Assembly (NCBI GenBank): GCA_017464045.1
Contig: JAFUEG010000283.1
Span: forward strand, 1 to 24,323
From: Lachnospiraceae bacterium
GTDB lineage: Bacteria > Bacillota_A > Clostridia > Lachnospirales > Lachnospiraceae
DNA: 24,323 nucleotides
Direction: 5' to 3'
Shown here: positions 1 through 8,283 of the stretch, one piece after another
How the letters are laid out: each line of letters opens with the position of its first letter
Numbering within the stretch: position 1 is the first letter of the stretch
The notes under the pieces: generated by a model
Databases searched by the model: none
The model's input: only the letters and a program-made list of their open reading frames with translations
Told to the model about the DNA's origin: nothing
Program-made: the position numbers and the translations under genes

Positions 1-365
1 AACTTGATTGTGATGATAAGACTATGGTTCAACCGGATGTATTTGTTATATGTGACAGGGATAAGATAAAGAAGGCGCGTGTGTTCGGTGCACCTGATTT
101 TGCAATAGAGGTGGTTTCACCAAGCAATTGGAATATGGATATGAGTGTTAAGCTTAATAAATATAAAGCGGCAGGGGTAAGGGAATACTGGACTGTTTCA
201 CCTGAACAAAATGCCATAAATGTTTATGAATTTGAAAAAGGTAATTTACCATGCTGCTATACCTTTGATGACAAGGTTCCGGTAGGCATATGGGACGGAA
301 GATGCGAGGTGGATTTTAAGGAGATATTTAAAAGATTGAAATTTATGTTTGAAATGGATGAATAG
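1..365 (+). CDS. Uma2-family (DUF820) nuclease-fold protein, 5' end cut off
   Basis: This is the C-terminal part of a Uma2/DUF820 protein, a family with a PD-(D/E)XK nuclease-like fold and usually no known target. The visible family pattern is VQPDVFVICD, then APDFAIEVVSPSN, then a lysine-containing helix and KAAGVREYWTVSPEQN. The reading frame stays open to the left edge (from base 3) and reads LDCDDKT before the first ATG at 24. Family members have this same acidic stretch before VQPD, so the ATG at 24 is probably internal and the gene starts outside the window. Full-length members are usually about 180-200 residues, so roughly a third is missing. It has no functional link to its neighbours that I can see. 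The fold assignment rests on motif recognition only. Confidence 0.8.
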   Translation, partial: LDCDDKTMVQPDVFVICDRDKIKKARVFGAPDFAIEVVSPSNWNMDMSVKLNKYKAAGVREYWTVSPEQNAINVYEFEKGNLPCCYTFDDKVPVGIWDGRCEVDFKEIFKRLKFMFEMDE

Positions 366-400
366 GTTGCAATTTGGTGTTATCTCATATTCTAATTGTT

Positions 401-470
401 TTATATTTGAAGGTCAGATGATAAATTATACTTATATTTGAAAGATCATATGATAAATTATACTTATATT
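401..470. repeat. Two-copy 31-32 bp tandem direct repeat
   Basis: Copy one is 401-431 and copy two is 432-462. They differ at a few bases and one insertion, and the beginning of a third unit follows (463-470). The shared ends are TTATATTTGAA and ATGATAAATTATAC. It lies in the short gap between the Uma2 gene and the HAD gene, so it could be a duplicated promoter or operator, but no clear -35/-10 pair was found. Confidence 0.75.
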
Positions 471-496
471 TTTGGACAGATAAGGTTTTATAAGAT

Positions 497-1276
497 ATGG
501 ATATTAAATTAGTTGCACTTGATATGGACGGAACACTTTTAGACAGTGAAAAAAGACTTCCCGTTGATTTTATACCATGGGTAAAAGATCATTCGGAGAT
601 TATGACTGTTATTGCAAGCGGGAGGCAGTATCATACACTTGAGAGAGATTTTCATATGCTGAAAAATGAACTTACATTTATTGCAGAAAATGGTGGGCTG
701 GTAATAAAAAATGATGAAGTCATTTACAGTGATGAAATGAAAAAAGCTGATGTGAGAAAATGTCTTGATATAATCAAGGAGCATTCTGACATGACACCGG
801 TTTTGTGTGGTGTTAAATCGGCATATATGCCGGTATCGGATGAATATACATTTAAGCAGGTTGATATGTATTATGTAAGCCTCGAAGTGGTAGATGATAT
901 ATATAGCTGTGTTGATAAGGATACGATAATTAAAATAGCTGTAAATATAAAGAATTTTGGGGCTGAAAGCTCTATGGGTATATTTGGTAATCTGGGTGAG
1001 GTTATAAAGCCTGTTCTTTCCGGTGACAGCTGGATAGATATAGCCAATTCATCTGTCAATAAGGGCGAAGCGGTAAGAGCGATTTTAAAGAAGTACAATA
1101 TAGACAGAAAAGAAGCTATGTCCTTTGGTGATTATCTTAATGATTATGAGCTTATTGAGTCCTGTGAAGAAAGCTACTGTATGGAAAACGGACATCCGAA
1201 GCTGAAAGCTATTGCAAAGCATATAGCGGATTCCAATGATGATGATGGGGTAATGAAGGTATTGCGAACGTTATAA
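497..1276 (+). CDS. Cof-type HAD-superfamily phosphatase (HAD-IIB)
   Basis: This is a 259-residue cytosolic hydrolase of the Cof/YidA type. The family removes phosphate from sugar phosphates, flavin mononucleotide or pyridoxal phosphate, and the substrate cannot be read from sequence. Motif I is DMDGTLLD with the nucleophile Asp9 and Asp11. Motif II is ASGR (about 40-43), followed by IAENGGLV, which is typical of the family. A lysine-containing NKGEAVRAIL segment precedes motif III, FGDYLNDYELIE, where the usual FGDGxND has Tyr in place of Gly. The length and motif spacing are normal. The start is the first ATG after an AAGG-type ribosome site. It appears to be followed by the hypothetical gene at 1298 in one transcription unit. 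Confidence 0.9.
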   Translation: MDIKLVALDMDGTLLDSEKRLPVDFIPWVKDHSEIMTVIASGRQYHTLERDFHMLKNELTFIAENGGLVIKNDEVIYSDEMKKADVRKCLDIIKEHSDMTPVLCGVKSAYMPVSDEYTFKQVDMYYVSLEVVDDIYSCVDKDTIIKIAVNIKNFGAESSMGIFGNLGEVIKPVLSGDSWIDIANSSVNKGEAVRAILKKYNIDRKEAMSFGDYLNDYELIESCEESYCMENGHPKLKAIAKHIADSNDDDGVMKVLRTL

Positions 1277-1297
1277 TATAAATTTTGGGGGATTTAT

Positions 1298-2041
1298 ATG
1301 AATTTTTTTAAGTACATTTCATCAAATATAATAAAATGGTGGCAGATACATATAACGCCGATTCTTCACATCAATAATAACAAAAAAGGGCGTGACAGAT
1401 TTGAAGGTGGAGACGGAAGTCTTGAAAATCAATATGCGGCAGATGCTGCGGAAAGGGCAGTAGAGAGTGCCACAAATGCCAATCCTGCCATAAACAGTCA
1501 GGTATCAGATGGTGCATATGACGATCAGATATCACAGAATGCTTCAGGTAAATCAACTATAAATTCGGATCTGCTCAATAATAAAATTCCTGATGGAACA
1601 TCTGCGGATGCCATGGAAGTACTTAACAGAATCAATAAGGAAAAGGATGAAGCACGAAAAAGAGCCGTTGAAAACCAGCGAAAGAAACGTGAGGAAGAGG
1701 AACGTATAGCTGCTATAATGAATGCAGGAAAGGTAGATGTCAACGCATTTATCGAGGAAGGAAGAAGTAAGGCTGCTGATCATTCGGAAAATTCACATAA
1801 TAATGTGGATACTTATGGGTCGGGATCTTCTGATACCGAAGCCGATTCTTCCGTTCCTGTGAATGCAGATTCTGAAACTTCAGGTGAATCAAGCACTTCA
1901 GATGCAACCGAAGAACAATTAAGACGTGCCCAGGAAATAATAGACAGACTTAATCGTGAGGCAGCCGAGGACGAAGCCAAAAAACAGGCCGAGATAGACG
2001 CCGCAAAACAGCGTGCCAAGGACGCAGGTCTTTCCGACTAG
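1298..2041 (+). CDS. Low-complexity hypothetical protein with a charged coiled-coil tail
   Basis: I do not recognise this 247-residue protein. It starts with a short hydrophobic/aromatic stretch (MNFFKYISSNIIKWWQIHITPIL, broken by polar residues), which is not a convincing signal peptide. The rest is strongly hydrophilic and rich in Ala, Asp, Glu, Asn and Ser. Two charged segments look like coiled coils: about residues 107-140 (NRINKEKDEARKR...) and 208-244 (LRRAQEIIDRLNREAAEDE...). A Ser/Asp/Glu-rich linker lies between them. A GGGGG ribosome site sits just before the ATG. It lies 21 bp after the HAD gene. The composition suggests a disordered or scaffold-like protein, but nothing in the sequence gives a function. 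Confidence 0.7.
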   Translation: MNFFKYISSNIIKWWQIHITPILHINNNKKGRDRFEGGDGSLENQYAADAAERAVESATNANPAINSQVSDGAYDDQISQNASGKSTINSDLLNNKIPDGTSADAMEVLNRINKEKDEARKRAVENQRKKREEEERIAAIMNAGKVDVNAFIEEGRSKAADHSENSHNNVDTYGSGSSDTEADSSVPVNADSETSGESSTSDATEEQLRRAQEIIDRLNREAAEDEAKKQAEIDAAKQRAKDAGLSD

Positions 2042-2046
2042 TGTTG

Positions 2047-2348
2047 CAAGGAGATGGTTCTAATTGACAAATAAATTTTATAATAAAATGTCTCATATCG
2101 AATACAACCGGGTAGGTGTATAAAGAGCATTTAACCCGATTTGCGTAAAATCAAAAGCGAAAAAATCCTTATATATGCGTTAAAAAAATCGAACTGTTTG
2201 AACGAAGTGAGTTTTCGATTTTTAGCATATATAAGGATTTTGAGTGCTTTGATTTAGCAAATTGATGGTTAGCTCTTATACACCTACCCGGTTGTATTTG
2301 ATATGAGACTTTCAAAATAAAGTATTGTCAATTAGAACCATCACCTTG
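2047..2348 (+). repeat. Long hairpin element A
   Basis: About 300 bp fold back on themselves almost completely. The outer arms 2047-2070 and 2325-2348 pair over 24 bases with one mismatch. Complementarity continues inward through CAACCGGGTAGGTGTATA and TATACACCTACCCGGTTG. It then passes a conserved internal-loop region and reaches an apical stem, AAAATCGAA/TTTTCGATTTT, around a GTTTGAACGAAGTGAG loop. The right arm covers the last seven codons and the stop of the minus-strand symporter, so the left arm is an inverted near-copy of that gene's 3' end. The core matches elements C and B, but the arms do not. Possible roles are a bidirectional terminator, a structured RNA, or a fold-back mobile element. 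Confidence 0.85.
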
Positions 2349-3710
2349 TTTTGGCTTGATGGAAAGCAGCGAAATAACGAGTGACACGCCCATTCCGATA
2401 AGTGTGAAGTAGGATAACAGCTTGGCAGGTACTCCGAGACTTAAAAGCTTGTCCGGTAAAAATGCGCCCATAAGACCGAAAAGACCGCCGAGTATTACTG
2501 CGGCAAACCATACACCTTTTCTGATAGACCGCTTTCCATATGTAAGAATTGCGATTAAAAGCGGAAAGATTACGCCCGGTGTATATATGGAGTAGGCATT
2601 GGTGAGCAATGAGATAATGTCACTGTTACCGCTTATGGCAAAAACAGTTGCCAGAATACCGATTACTCCAACAGTAATTCTTACAAGAACAATGCTGTCT
2701 TTACCGAGAATATCCTTTACAAATATGCTTGAGGCATTTACTATACAGGTATCCGTCGATGAAAGAATAGCTGAAAGAAGACCGAATATAAGTAAAATTC
2801 CAACAAGCTTCGGTACAATGCCGATAACATACATAAGGGCTTTGCTGCCGTTTAATTCTTCGGCAGAGACATTATATCTGACCCACATACCGATAAGTGT
2901 AATAACAAAGGCAAATATTAATAAAGATATACCGGCTATAAGAGCAGAGCTTTTAGCCGTTTTTTCATCCTTGGATATAAAATTTCTGGACATGATATCC
3001 GGTCCGAGAAAATAAACTCCTCCGATAACAAAAAACTGTGTAAACAGATTAACCGGTTTATAGCTATTATTGAGAAGCTCAATGTTGGCTGCAACATCAG
3101 ATGTATTACCACCTTTTATAAAGTAAAGGTAAATACAGCAGATAAGTATTCCGATGACAATAATTATAAACTGAATTCTGTCGGTTTTTATAACGGAGAG
3201 CTGACCACCGATTAAAGTATAGATAATAACAATGGCAGAAACTATAGTAAATATCAGCTTGCTGTTCTTGCCGAGAGCAAAGGATATAATTCCGTTCATG
3301 GCAACAAGCTGACCGGCTATAACTCCAACCCATGATACAACAATTATAAAAGCCAGAAGCTTTTCGGCACCTCCGCCTACGATTTTGCCTGCCATATCGG
3401 GAAGAGTCAATGCATCAATGCTTCTGACTTTTTTCGAAATAATAAATGCCTGAAGTATAAGTCCGATGCCTCCAAAGGCAAGCCACCATATACCCGGAAA
3501 TCCTATGCTGTAAACTGTGTCGGTGATTCCGATAGTTGTGGATGCTCCTATGACAGTTGCAAGTAATGTCATAATTACCGCATACCGGCTTTGACTTTTT
3601 CCTGCCGCGGCATAGTCAGCTAAGCTGTTTATCTCCTTTACATCAAGTATTCCTATACAAAGAAAAATAATGATATAAATTATAAGTGCAATTAAAAATA
3701 TAGTATTCAT
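2328..3710 (-). CDS. Sodium:solute symporter (SSS family)
   Basis: This is a 460-residue polytopic membrane protein of the PutP/SSS family, which uses the sodium gradient to import solutes such as amino acids, sugars, carboxylates or pantothenate. The substrate cannot be assigned. Roughly 12-13 hydrophobic segments are visible. The N-terminal part (SLADYAAAGKSQSRYAVIMTLLATVIGASTTIG, interrupted here for description) has the family's small-residue-rich second helix. A later GLLSAILSSTDTCIV segment is the typical sodium-site helix. I prefer the ATG at 3710, because GGGAGA lies about 9 bases before it and an upstream in-frame start adds a polar extension. Its stop codon lies inside the right arm of hairpin element A. 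Confidence 0.88.
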   Translation of the reverse strand: MNTIFLIALIIYIIIFLCIGILDVKEINSLADYAAAGKSQSRYAVIMTLLATVIGASTTIGITDTVYSIGFPGIWWLAFGGIGLILQAFIISKKVRSIDALTLPDMAGKIVGGGAEKLLAFIIVVSWVGVIAGQLVAMNGIISFALGKNSKLIFTIVSAIVIIYTLIGGQLSVIKTDRIQFIIIVIGILICCIYLYFIKGGNTSDVAANIELLNNSYKPVNLFTQFFVIGGVYFLGPDIMSRNFISKDEKTAKSSALIAGISLLIFAFVITLIGMWVRYNVSAEELNGSKALMYVIGIVPKLVGILLIFGLLSAILSSTDTCIVNASSIFVKDILGKDSIVLVRITVGVIGILATVFAISGNSDIISLLTNAYSIYTPGVIFPLLIAILTYGKRSIRKGVWFAAVILGGLFGLMGAFLPDKLLSLGVPAKLLSYFTLIGMGVSLVISLLSIKPKQGDGSN

Positions 3711-3888
3711 TTTATACTCTCTCCCAATTTTTTGTATGATATAAATATCAATCATTAAAATATATCGTATTTTGAAAATGTAATTTTAAGATATATTATC
3801 AAAGTGACTGTTCAAGTATATATAATAAAAGCTGAATTGTCAACCATAAATATTAAATAGGGAGACAATTAAAAACTGTTCATTGTAT

Positions 3889-3917
3889 TTGAACTTTTAA
3901 GCGATATAGGTTATAAT
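3889..3917 (+). promoter_or_regulatory. Sigma-A-type promoter of ddl
   Basis: TTGAAC (3889-3894), a 17-base spacer and TATAAT (3912-3917) form a near-consensus promoter. Transcription would start about 30 bases before the ddl start codon. The divergent gap 3711-3954 must also hold the symporter promoter, but no equally clear box was found for it. Confidence 0.8.
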
Positions 3918-3954
3918 TGCATATAATATAAAAAATAAGAAAGAGGAAGTTATC

Positions 3955-5019
3955 ATGTCTAAGAAAAATCTTGCTGTAATTTTCGGTGGACGCTCATCCG
4001 AGCATGAAGTATCCTGTATATCAGTTGTAACAGTTGCAAAAGCTGTTGATACTGAAAAATATAATATATATTTAATTGGAATTACTAAGGAAGGCGAGTG
4101 GCTAAGGGCGTTGGATATCTCTAAGATAGAGGATGGCAGCTGGCGTGAAAGTAAGGTAAGAGCTTACATTTCACCGGATACAAAGGGTGAGCTAATCATA
4201 GTTGAGGATGGAAAAAATTCATATGTAAAATTGGATGTTATATTTCCTGTTCTTCATGGCATGTATGGTGAGGATGGAACAATTCAGGGACTTTTTGAAA
4301 TGGCAGATATTCCTTATGTAGGTTGTGGTGTCTTTGCTTCTGCGGCATCAATGGATAAATTTTATACTAAGCTTGTAGTAGATACACTTGATATAAGGCA
4401 GGCGGTTTATGTTCCGGTACTTAGAGACCAATTAAATGACATAGACAGAGTTATTAAAAGAGTGGAGGAAACTCTTACTTATCCTGTATTTGTAAAGCCG
4501 TCTAAAGCAGGTTCATCAAAGGGTGTAAGCAAGGCGGAAAATCGAGAAATGCTTATAGCCGGATTGAACGAAGCAGCAAAGCATGATTATAAAATTCTTG
4601 TTGAGGAAACTATAGTCGGCAGAGAACTTGAATGTGGTGTATTGGGATATGGTGATAATACAAAAGCATCAGGTGTTGGAGAAATACTTGCCGCAGAGGA
4701 AGCAGCATTCTATGATTTCGATGCAAAATATAACAATGCAGATTCTAAAACAGTTATAAGTCCAAAGCTTCCGGAAGGTAAGGAAGAGGAGATAAGAAAG
4801 GATGCTATTAAGATATTTAATGCACTTGACGGTTTTGGACTTTCAAGGGTAGATTTCTTCCTTGAAAAAGATACAAACTGTGTAGTATTTAACGAAATTA
4901 ACACACTTCCGGGATTTACCGGTATAAGCATGTATCCTATGCTTTGGGACGCTAAAGGGTATGATATAGCAAGATTAGTTGATACACTTATAGATATGGC
5001 GGTTGAAAGACCGAGGTAA
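3955..5019 (+). CDS. ddl: D-alanine--D-alanine ligase
   Basis: This cytosolic ATP-grasp enzyme (354 residues, normal length) joins two D-alanines for peptidoglycan precursors. The N-terminal domain shows VIFGGRSSEHEVSCIS, and HGMYGEDGTIQG (about 101-112) is the first substrate-binding motif. VFVKPSKAGSSKGVSKA is the ATP-grasp lysine/glycine loop, and EINTLPGFT near 314-322 carries the magnesium and substrate residues. The omega loop reads FYDFDAKY (about 252-259), with Tyr where D-lactate-specific Van ligases have His. This supports ordinary D-Ala-D-Ala specificity. The gene has its own promoter and an AGAGGAAG ribosome site. There is no resistance-cluster context, so I read it as the housekeeping gene. 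Confidence 0.95.
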   Translation: MSKKNLAVIFGGRSSEHEVSCISVVTVAKAVDTEKYNIYLIGITKEGEWLRALDISKIEDGSWRESKVRAYISPDTKGELIIVEDGKNSYVKLDVIFPVLHGMYGEDGTIQGLFEMADIPYVGCGVFASAASMDKFYTKLVVDTLDIRQAVYVPVLRDQLNDIDRVIKRVEETLTYPVFVKPSKAGSSKGVSKAENREMLIAGLNEAAKHDYKILVEETIVGRELECGVLGYGDNTKASGVGEILAAEEAAFYDFDAKYNNADSKTVISPKLPEGKEEEIRKDAIKIFNALDGFGLSRVDFFLEKDTNCVVFNEINTLPGFTGISMYPMLWDAKGYDIARLVDTLIDMAVERPR

Positions 5020-5092
5020 TGATACATCTGCGGTTGCATATTAGTTTTTAACAGATGCATAGACAGATTATACTTTTAAGGAGGAGATATTA

Positions 5093-6013
5093 ATGAATTG
5101 TCCATTTTGTGGAAATCTGGTTTCAGATGGAATAACGAGTTGTCCTATATGCGGTTCATCCCTTATTGCAGCAGGTTAATCTCCGCAGATAAATGGTCAG
5201 CAGCCTAATTTTGGTCAGCAGTCGGGATATGGCCGGCAACCTAATTTTGGCCAGCAGTCGGGATACGGTCAGCAACCTAATTTTGGACAGCAGCCGGGAT
5301 ATGGCCAGCAACCTAATTTTGGACAGCAGCCGGGATATGGCCAGCAGCCTAATTTTGGCCAACAGCCGGGATATGGTCAGCAACCTAATTTTGGCCAACA
5401 GCCGGGTTATCAGGATACACCACGTAGCGGTGGTAAGAAAACAGGTTTGATTATCGGAATTATAGTTGCGGTGATTGCAGTTCTTGCTATTGTTGGAGTT
5501 GTAATATGGTTTGTGTTAGGCAAATCCTCAAATAAAAATGAAAAAAACGGTAAATATGTATGCGAGGAATATGCGGCTGATGGTCTGGATGTTACACTTG
5601 TAGTGAGCGGAACTGATTTTGTACTTAAAGTCCCAAGCAAGGACGGTAAATATATAAGTGATGAATACGATATTACACTTGATATAAATGGTAATAACTT
5701 TATTATGAAAATAAGTGCGTATGGTCAAACAGAATCTGTGGATGGTACAATTAGGTTCACTGGCGATAAAGTTGAGTTAACTGCAGAGGGAGAAACCTTA
5801 GAAGGTAATTATAATAGACAGGATAGATCTATAACCTTAGAAGGCATAAAATTTAAACTTCGCATTCCGTCTGGTACAGAGGAAATAAGAGGTACGATAA
5901 AGTTTGAAGACAATAAAGTTGAGTTGATTTCAGAGGAAGAAACTATAGAAGGTGATTACAATAAGGAGGAGAAAACTATTACTATTGATGATATGATATT
6001 TAGAAAGAATTAA
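5093..6013 (+). pseudogene. Zinc-ribbon / Gln-rich repeat / membrane-anchored protein, interrupted by an in-frame TAA
   Basis: An AAGGAGGAG ribosome site precedes ATG 5093. The first 28 codons encode a zinc ribbon, CPFCG then CPICG, and stop at TAA 5177-5179. The same frame then stays open to 6013. It encodes six 12-residue [16 protein letters not shown] repeats, a basic linker, one membrane helix ([20 protein letters not shown] onward) and an outside domain. That domain has two or three related beta-type repeats (a [26 protein letters not shown] unit recurs, here described only in outline). The intended product would be about 306 residues. The ATG at 5447 begins in the middle of the membrane helix and has no ribosome site, so it is not a credible separate gene. 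The gene is either a fresh nonsense mutant or a sequencing artefact. Confidence 0.75.
5195..5410 (+). repeat. Six tandem 36 bp coding repeats
   Basis: Six perfect-length 36 bp units each encode [12 protein letters not shown], with Arg or Ser variants in the first two. Differences between copies are mostly synonymous third-position changes (caa/cag, ggt/ggc/gga, tat/tac). This suggests selection on the peptide followed by local expansion. The repeats lie just after the in-frame stop at 5177. Confidence 0.95.
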
Positions 6014-6090
6014 TTTTGTAGTTGGGTTAAAAGCTTTTTTTGGACGAATTTTTTAACAAGAAAAGTTTTCGTAAAAGAGGAGGGGTTACT

Positions 6091-7575
6091 ATGTTAAAGG
6101 AATGGGTTAAAGAGGAAAAACCAAATGACGAAGAGCTTTCGGAGCGCTTGGAAAAAGCAAGAGCAGAGCTTTCTGCCAGACAGATTGCAATTAAAGAGAA
6201 AAATCTTCCGGTGCTTGTTGTTATGGATGGATGGGGGGCAGCCGGTAAAGGAAGTGTCTTAGGAAGAATTATAAAAAATCTTGATCCGAGATTTTTTAAG
6301 TGCGAAACACTTAGTAAGCCAACTGAAGATGAAATCAGAAGACCATTTTTATATCGCTACTTTGTACGAATTCCAAAGCAAGGCAAAATCTCATTTTTTG
6401 ACGGAAGCTGGATGGGTGAGGTTACTTCTCAGTTCTTGCAGGGTGAGATTAGTAAAAGTCAGTATAAATCTCGCCTTACAAGTATAAAGCGATTTGAGAG
6501 ACAGTTAAACGATAATGGATATTTAGTAGTCAAATTTTTCTTTCAGATAGATGAAAAGACACAAAAAAAGAGACTAAAGGAGCTTGAAAGCGACACATAT
6601 ACAAAATGGCGTGTGTCAGATAAAGATCTTTGGCAAAACAAGCATTATGAGAAATGTCTGGATGTATATGATGAGTACATAGAAGCTACAAATCAGTTTG
6701 TAGCACCTTGGTATTTTATAGATTCAACCAGCAAGAAATGGGCTGAACTTCAGATGACGGAGATTCTCATTTCAAGCATAGATACAGCAATTGCCAATGC
6801 AGAAACGGAACAAAAGGCACCGCTTCTTCAAAATACTTTTCCTATGAAAAATACTCCGAGGCTTGCGGATATTCCTCTTGATAAAACACTTACTGATGAG
6901 GAGTATAAAAAGGAACTTGATATCTTGCAGGCTCGTCTTGGAGAACTTCACAACGAGCTTTATCATAAGAAAATTCCTGTAATTATAGCTTACGAAGGTT
7001 GGGATGCTGCCGGAAAGGGTGGCAATATTAAGCGTCTTGCAGCAGCTCTTGATCCAAGAGGCTATGAGGTGCATCCTATAGCGAGTCCCGAGCCTGCCGA
7101 AAAGGCAAGGCATTATCTATGGAGATTTTGGAACAGACTTCCTAAGGATGGACATATCGCAATTTTTGACAGAACCTGGTATGGACGTGTAATGGTTGAA
7201 CGTCTTGAGGGTTTTTGTACCGAAAATGACTGGCAGAGAGCCTACAATGAAATTAATGAATTTGAAAAGGAGCTTGCTGACTGGAATGCAGTCATAGTTA
7301 AGTTTTGGGTTCAAATTGACAAGGATACCCAACTGGAAAGATTTACAGATCGCCAGAATACTCCTGAGAAGCAATGGAAAATTACCGATGAGGACTGGCG
7401 CAACAGGGAAAAATGGGATTTATACGAGGTTGCAGTTGATGAGATGATTCAAAAGACCAGTACCAAATTTGCTCCTTGGCATGTCCTTGAATCAAACGAC
7501 AAAAAATACGCCCGCATCAAAGCTCTTAAAACCGTCATCAAGGCAATCGAAAAAAAGCTTGCCGAGGTGAAATAA
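6091..7575 (+). CDS. Tandem-domain PPK2-family polyphosphate:AMP phosphotransferase
   Basis: This 494-residue cytosolic enzyme consists of two PPK2 kinase domains. Two-domain members (Pap type) transfer phosphate from polyphosphate to AMP, giving ADP. Domain 1 has a Walker A motif DGWGAAGKG at about 46-54, and domain 2 has EGWDAAGKGG at about 302-311. Domain 2 also keeps the strong family pattern RYxWRFWNRLPKDG-like (here HYLWRFWNRLPKDG) and IFDRTWYGRVMVERLEG. Domain 1 has the degenerate FDGSWMGE at that place, so domain 2 is probably the catalytic one, as in other double PPK2 proteins. The start is ATG 6091 after GAGGAGGGG; an upstream in-frame ATG at 6040 has no ribosome site. The gene ends two bases before hairpin element C. 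Confidence 0.9.
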   Translation: MLKEWVKEEKPNDEELSERLEKARAELSARQIAIKEKNLPVLVVMDGWGAAGKGSVLGRIIKNLDPRFFKCETLSKPTEDEIRRPFLYRYFVRIPKQGKISFFDGSWMGEVTSQFLQGEISKSQYKSRLTSIKRFERQLNDNGYLVVKFFFQIDEKTQKKRLKELESDTYTKWRVSDKDLWQNKHYEKCLDVYDEYIEATNQFVAPWYFIDSTSKKWAELQMTEILISSIDTAIANAETEQKAPLLQNTFPMKNTPRLADIPLDKTLTDEEYKKELDILQARLGELHNELYHKKIPVIIAYEGWDAAGKGGNIKRLAAALDPRGYEVHPIASPEPAEKARHYLWRFWNRLPKDGHIAIFDRTWYGRVMVERLEGFCTENDWQRAYNEINEFEKELADWNAVIVKFWVQIDKDTQLERFTDRQNTPEKQWKITDEDWRNREKWDLYEVAVDEMIQKTSTKFAPWHVLESNDKKYARIKALKTVIKAIEKKLAEVK

Positions 7576-7577
7576 AC

Positions 7578-8074
7578 TCCGGTTTATCGCAGAGAGACAG
7601 GTATAAAAGCTCCTGACACATGGAATGTACTTTTAATTCTTATATATGACAGATAAAGAAAACAGGTGGCTGCTACAACTAACCAGCAATTTGTTAAATC
7701 AGCGCACTCGTACTTTCTTAATTTTGCACAAAACCAATAAACTTGCTTCGCTCAGACATATTGGTTTTATGCGTGCAAAATCAATTCAAGTACTCGTTGC
7801 TGATTTTAAACAAATCGGGTTAAATGTTGTAGCAGCCACCTGTTTTACTTACCTGTCATGCTAAGGTTTATAAAACATTCCATGTGTCAGGAGCTTTCAT
7901 ACCTGTAGCTTGAAACCGCGCTCTAGAGCGCGGTTTTAAGCTGTGGGTGTTTTGTTATCACTTATACATGACTCACACCCTGATAATTCATATACTTTTC
8001 ATATAGTAAACTTAAAATAGTGTGAGTTATGTATAAGTGATAACAGAATACCCACGTTTCTGCGATAAACCGGA
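7578..8074 (-). repeat. Long multi-branched hairpin element C
   Basis: The 16-base outer arms, 7578-7593 (TCCGGTTTATCGCAGA) and 8059-8074, pair perfectly. Inside them lie three hairpins. The first (about 7598-7904) is a roughly 300 bp fold-back whose core, read on the minus strand, matches elements A and B: CCCGATTTG, TGAGCGAAGC and TGATTTAACAAATTG. The second (7907-7942) is a GC-rich palindrome. The third (about 7942-8055) pairs GTGGGT and TTATCACTTATACAT with their complements. No protein-coding signal was seen in this 700-base intergenic stretch. The element starts two bases after the PPK2 stop and ends before the LysR promoter. Confidence 0.85.
7907..7942. repeat. GC-rich 36 bp palindrome inside element C
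   Basis: Two halves, AGCTTGAAACCGCGCTC and its near-exact reverse complement, form an 18-base-pair palindrome with one wobble pair. It is much richer in G+C than its surroundings. No T-run follows it directly on the plus strand, so it is not a standard terminator there. It forms the middle branch of the three-branched element C. Confidence 0.85.
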
Positions 8075-8111
8075 ATTTAGCAAATTTTATTGTTGCAATG
8101 GGTATAAGATA

Positions 8112-8152
8112 AAACTATAATTAAACTATGCGTTATAGTTTCAGACTATAAT
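8112..8152 (+). promoter_or_regulatory. Operator/promoter region of the LysR gene
   Basis: AAACTAT occurs at 8112 and again at 8123, 11 bases (one helix turn) apart. The second copy forms an inverted repeat with ATAGTTT at 8135-8141 across five bases. ATAGT and ACTAT (8145-8149) give a further overlapping inverted repeat, and TATAAT (8147-8152) is a consensus -10. No good -35 is visible. Repeated half-sites overlapping a -10 fit a LysR-type autoregulatory site, but the binding protein is inferred only from position. Confidence 0.6.
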
Positions 8153-8283
8153 ACATGAAAGAAAAAACGAATTATTCAAGGATACTTTTCTATGATATAT
8201 TAAGCAAAGAAAATACGTTGCATTTTATCATAGAGTTGTCCGATGGATACCGGTTTAATTTAAGAAGAAATGAGGTAGAAGTT

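Noticed and set aside
5195..5410. CRISPR-like repeat array
   Set aside because: The 36 bp units are directly joined without spacers and encode a peptide repeat.
5156..5450. Open frames on both strands across the 36 bp repeats
   Set aside because: They are out-of-frame readings of the [12 protein letters not shown] repeats and arise only from the repeat periodicity.
7646..7864. 72-codon open frame on the plus strand
   Set aside because: It lies entirely in the paired arms and core of hairpin element C, has no ribosome site and no recognisable protein pattern.
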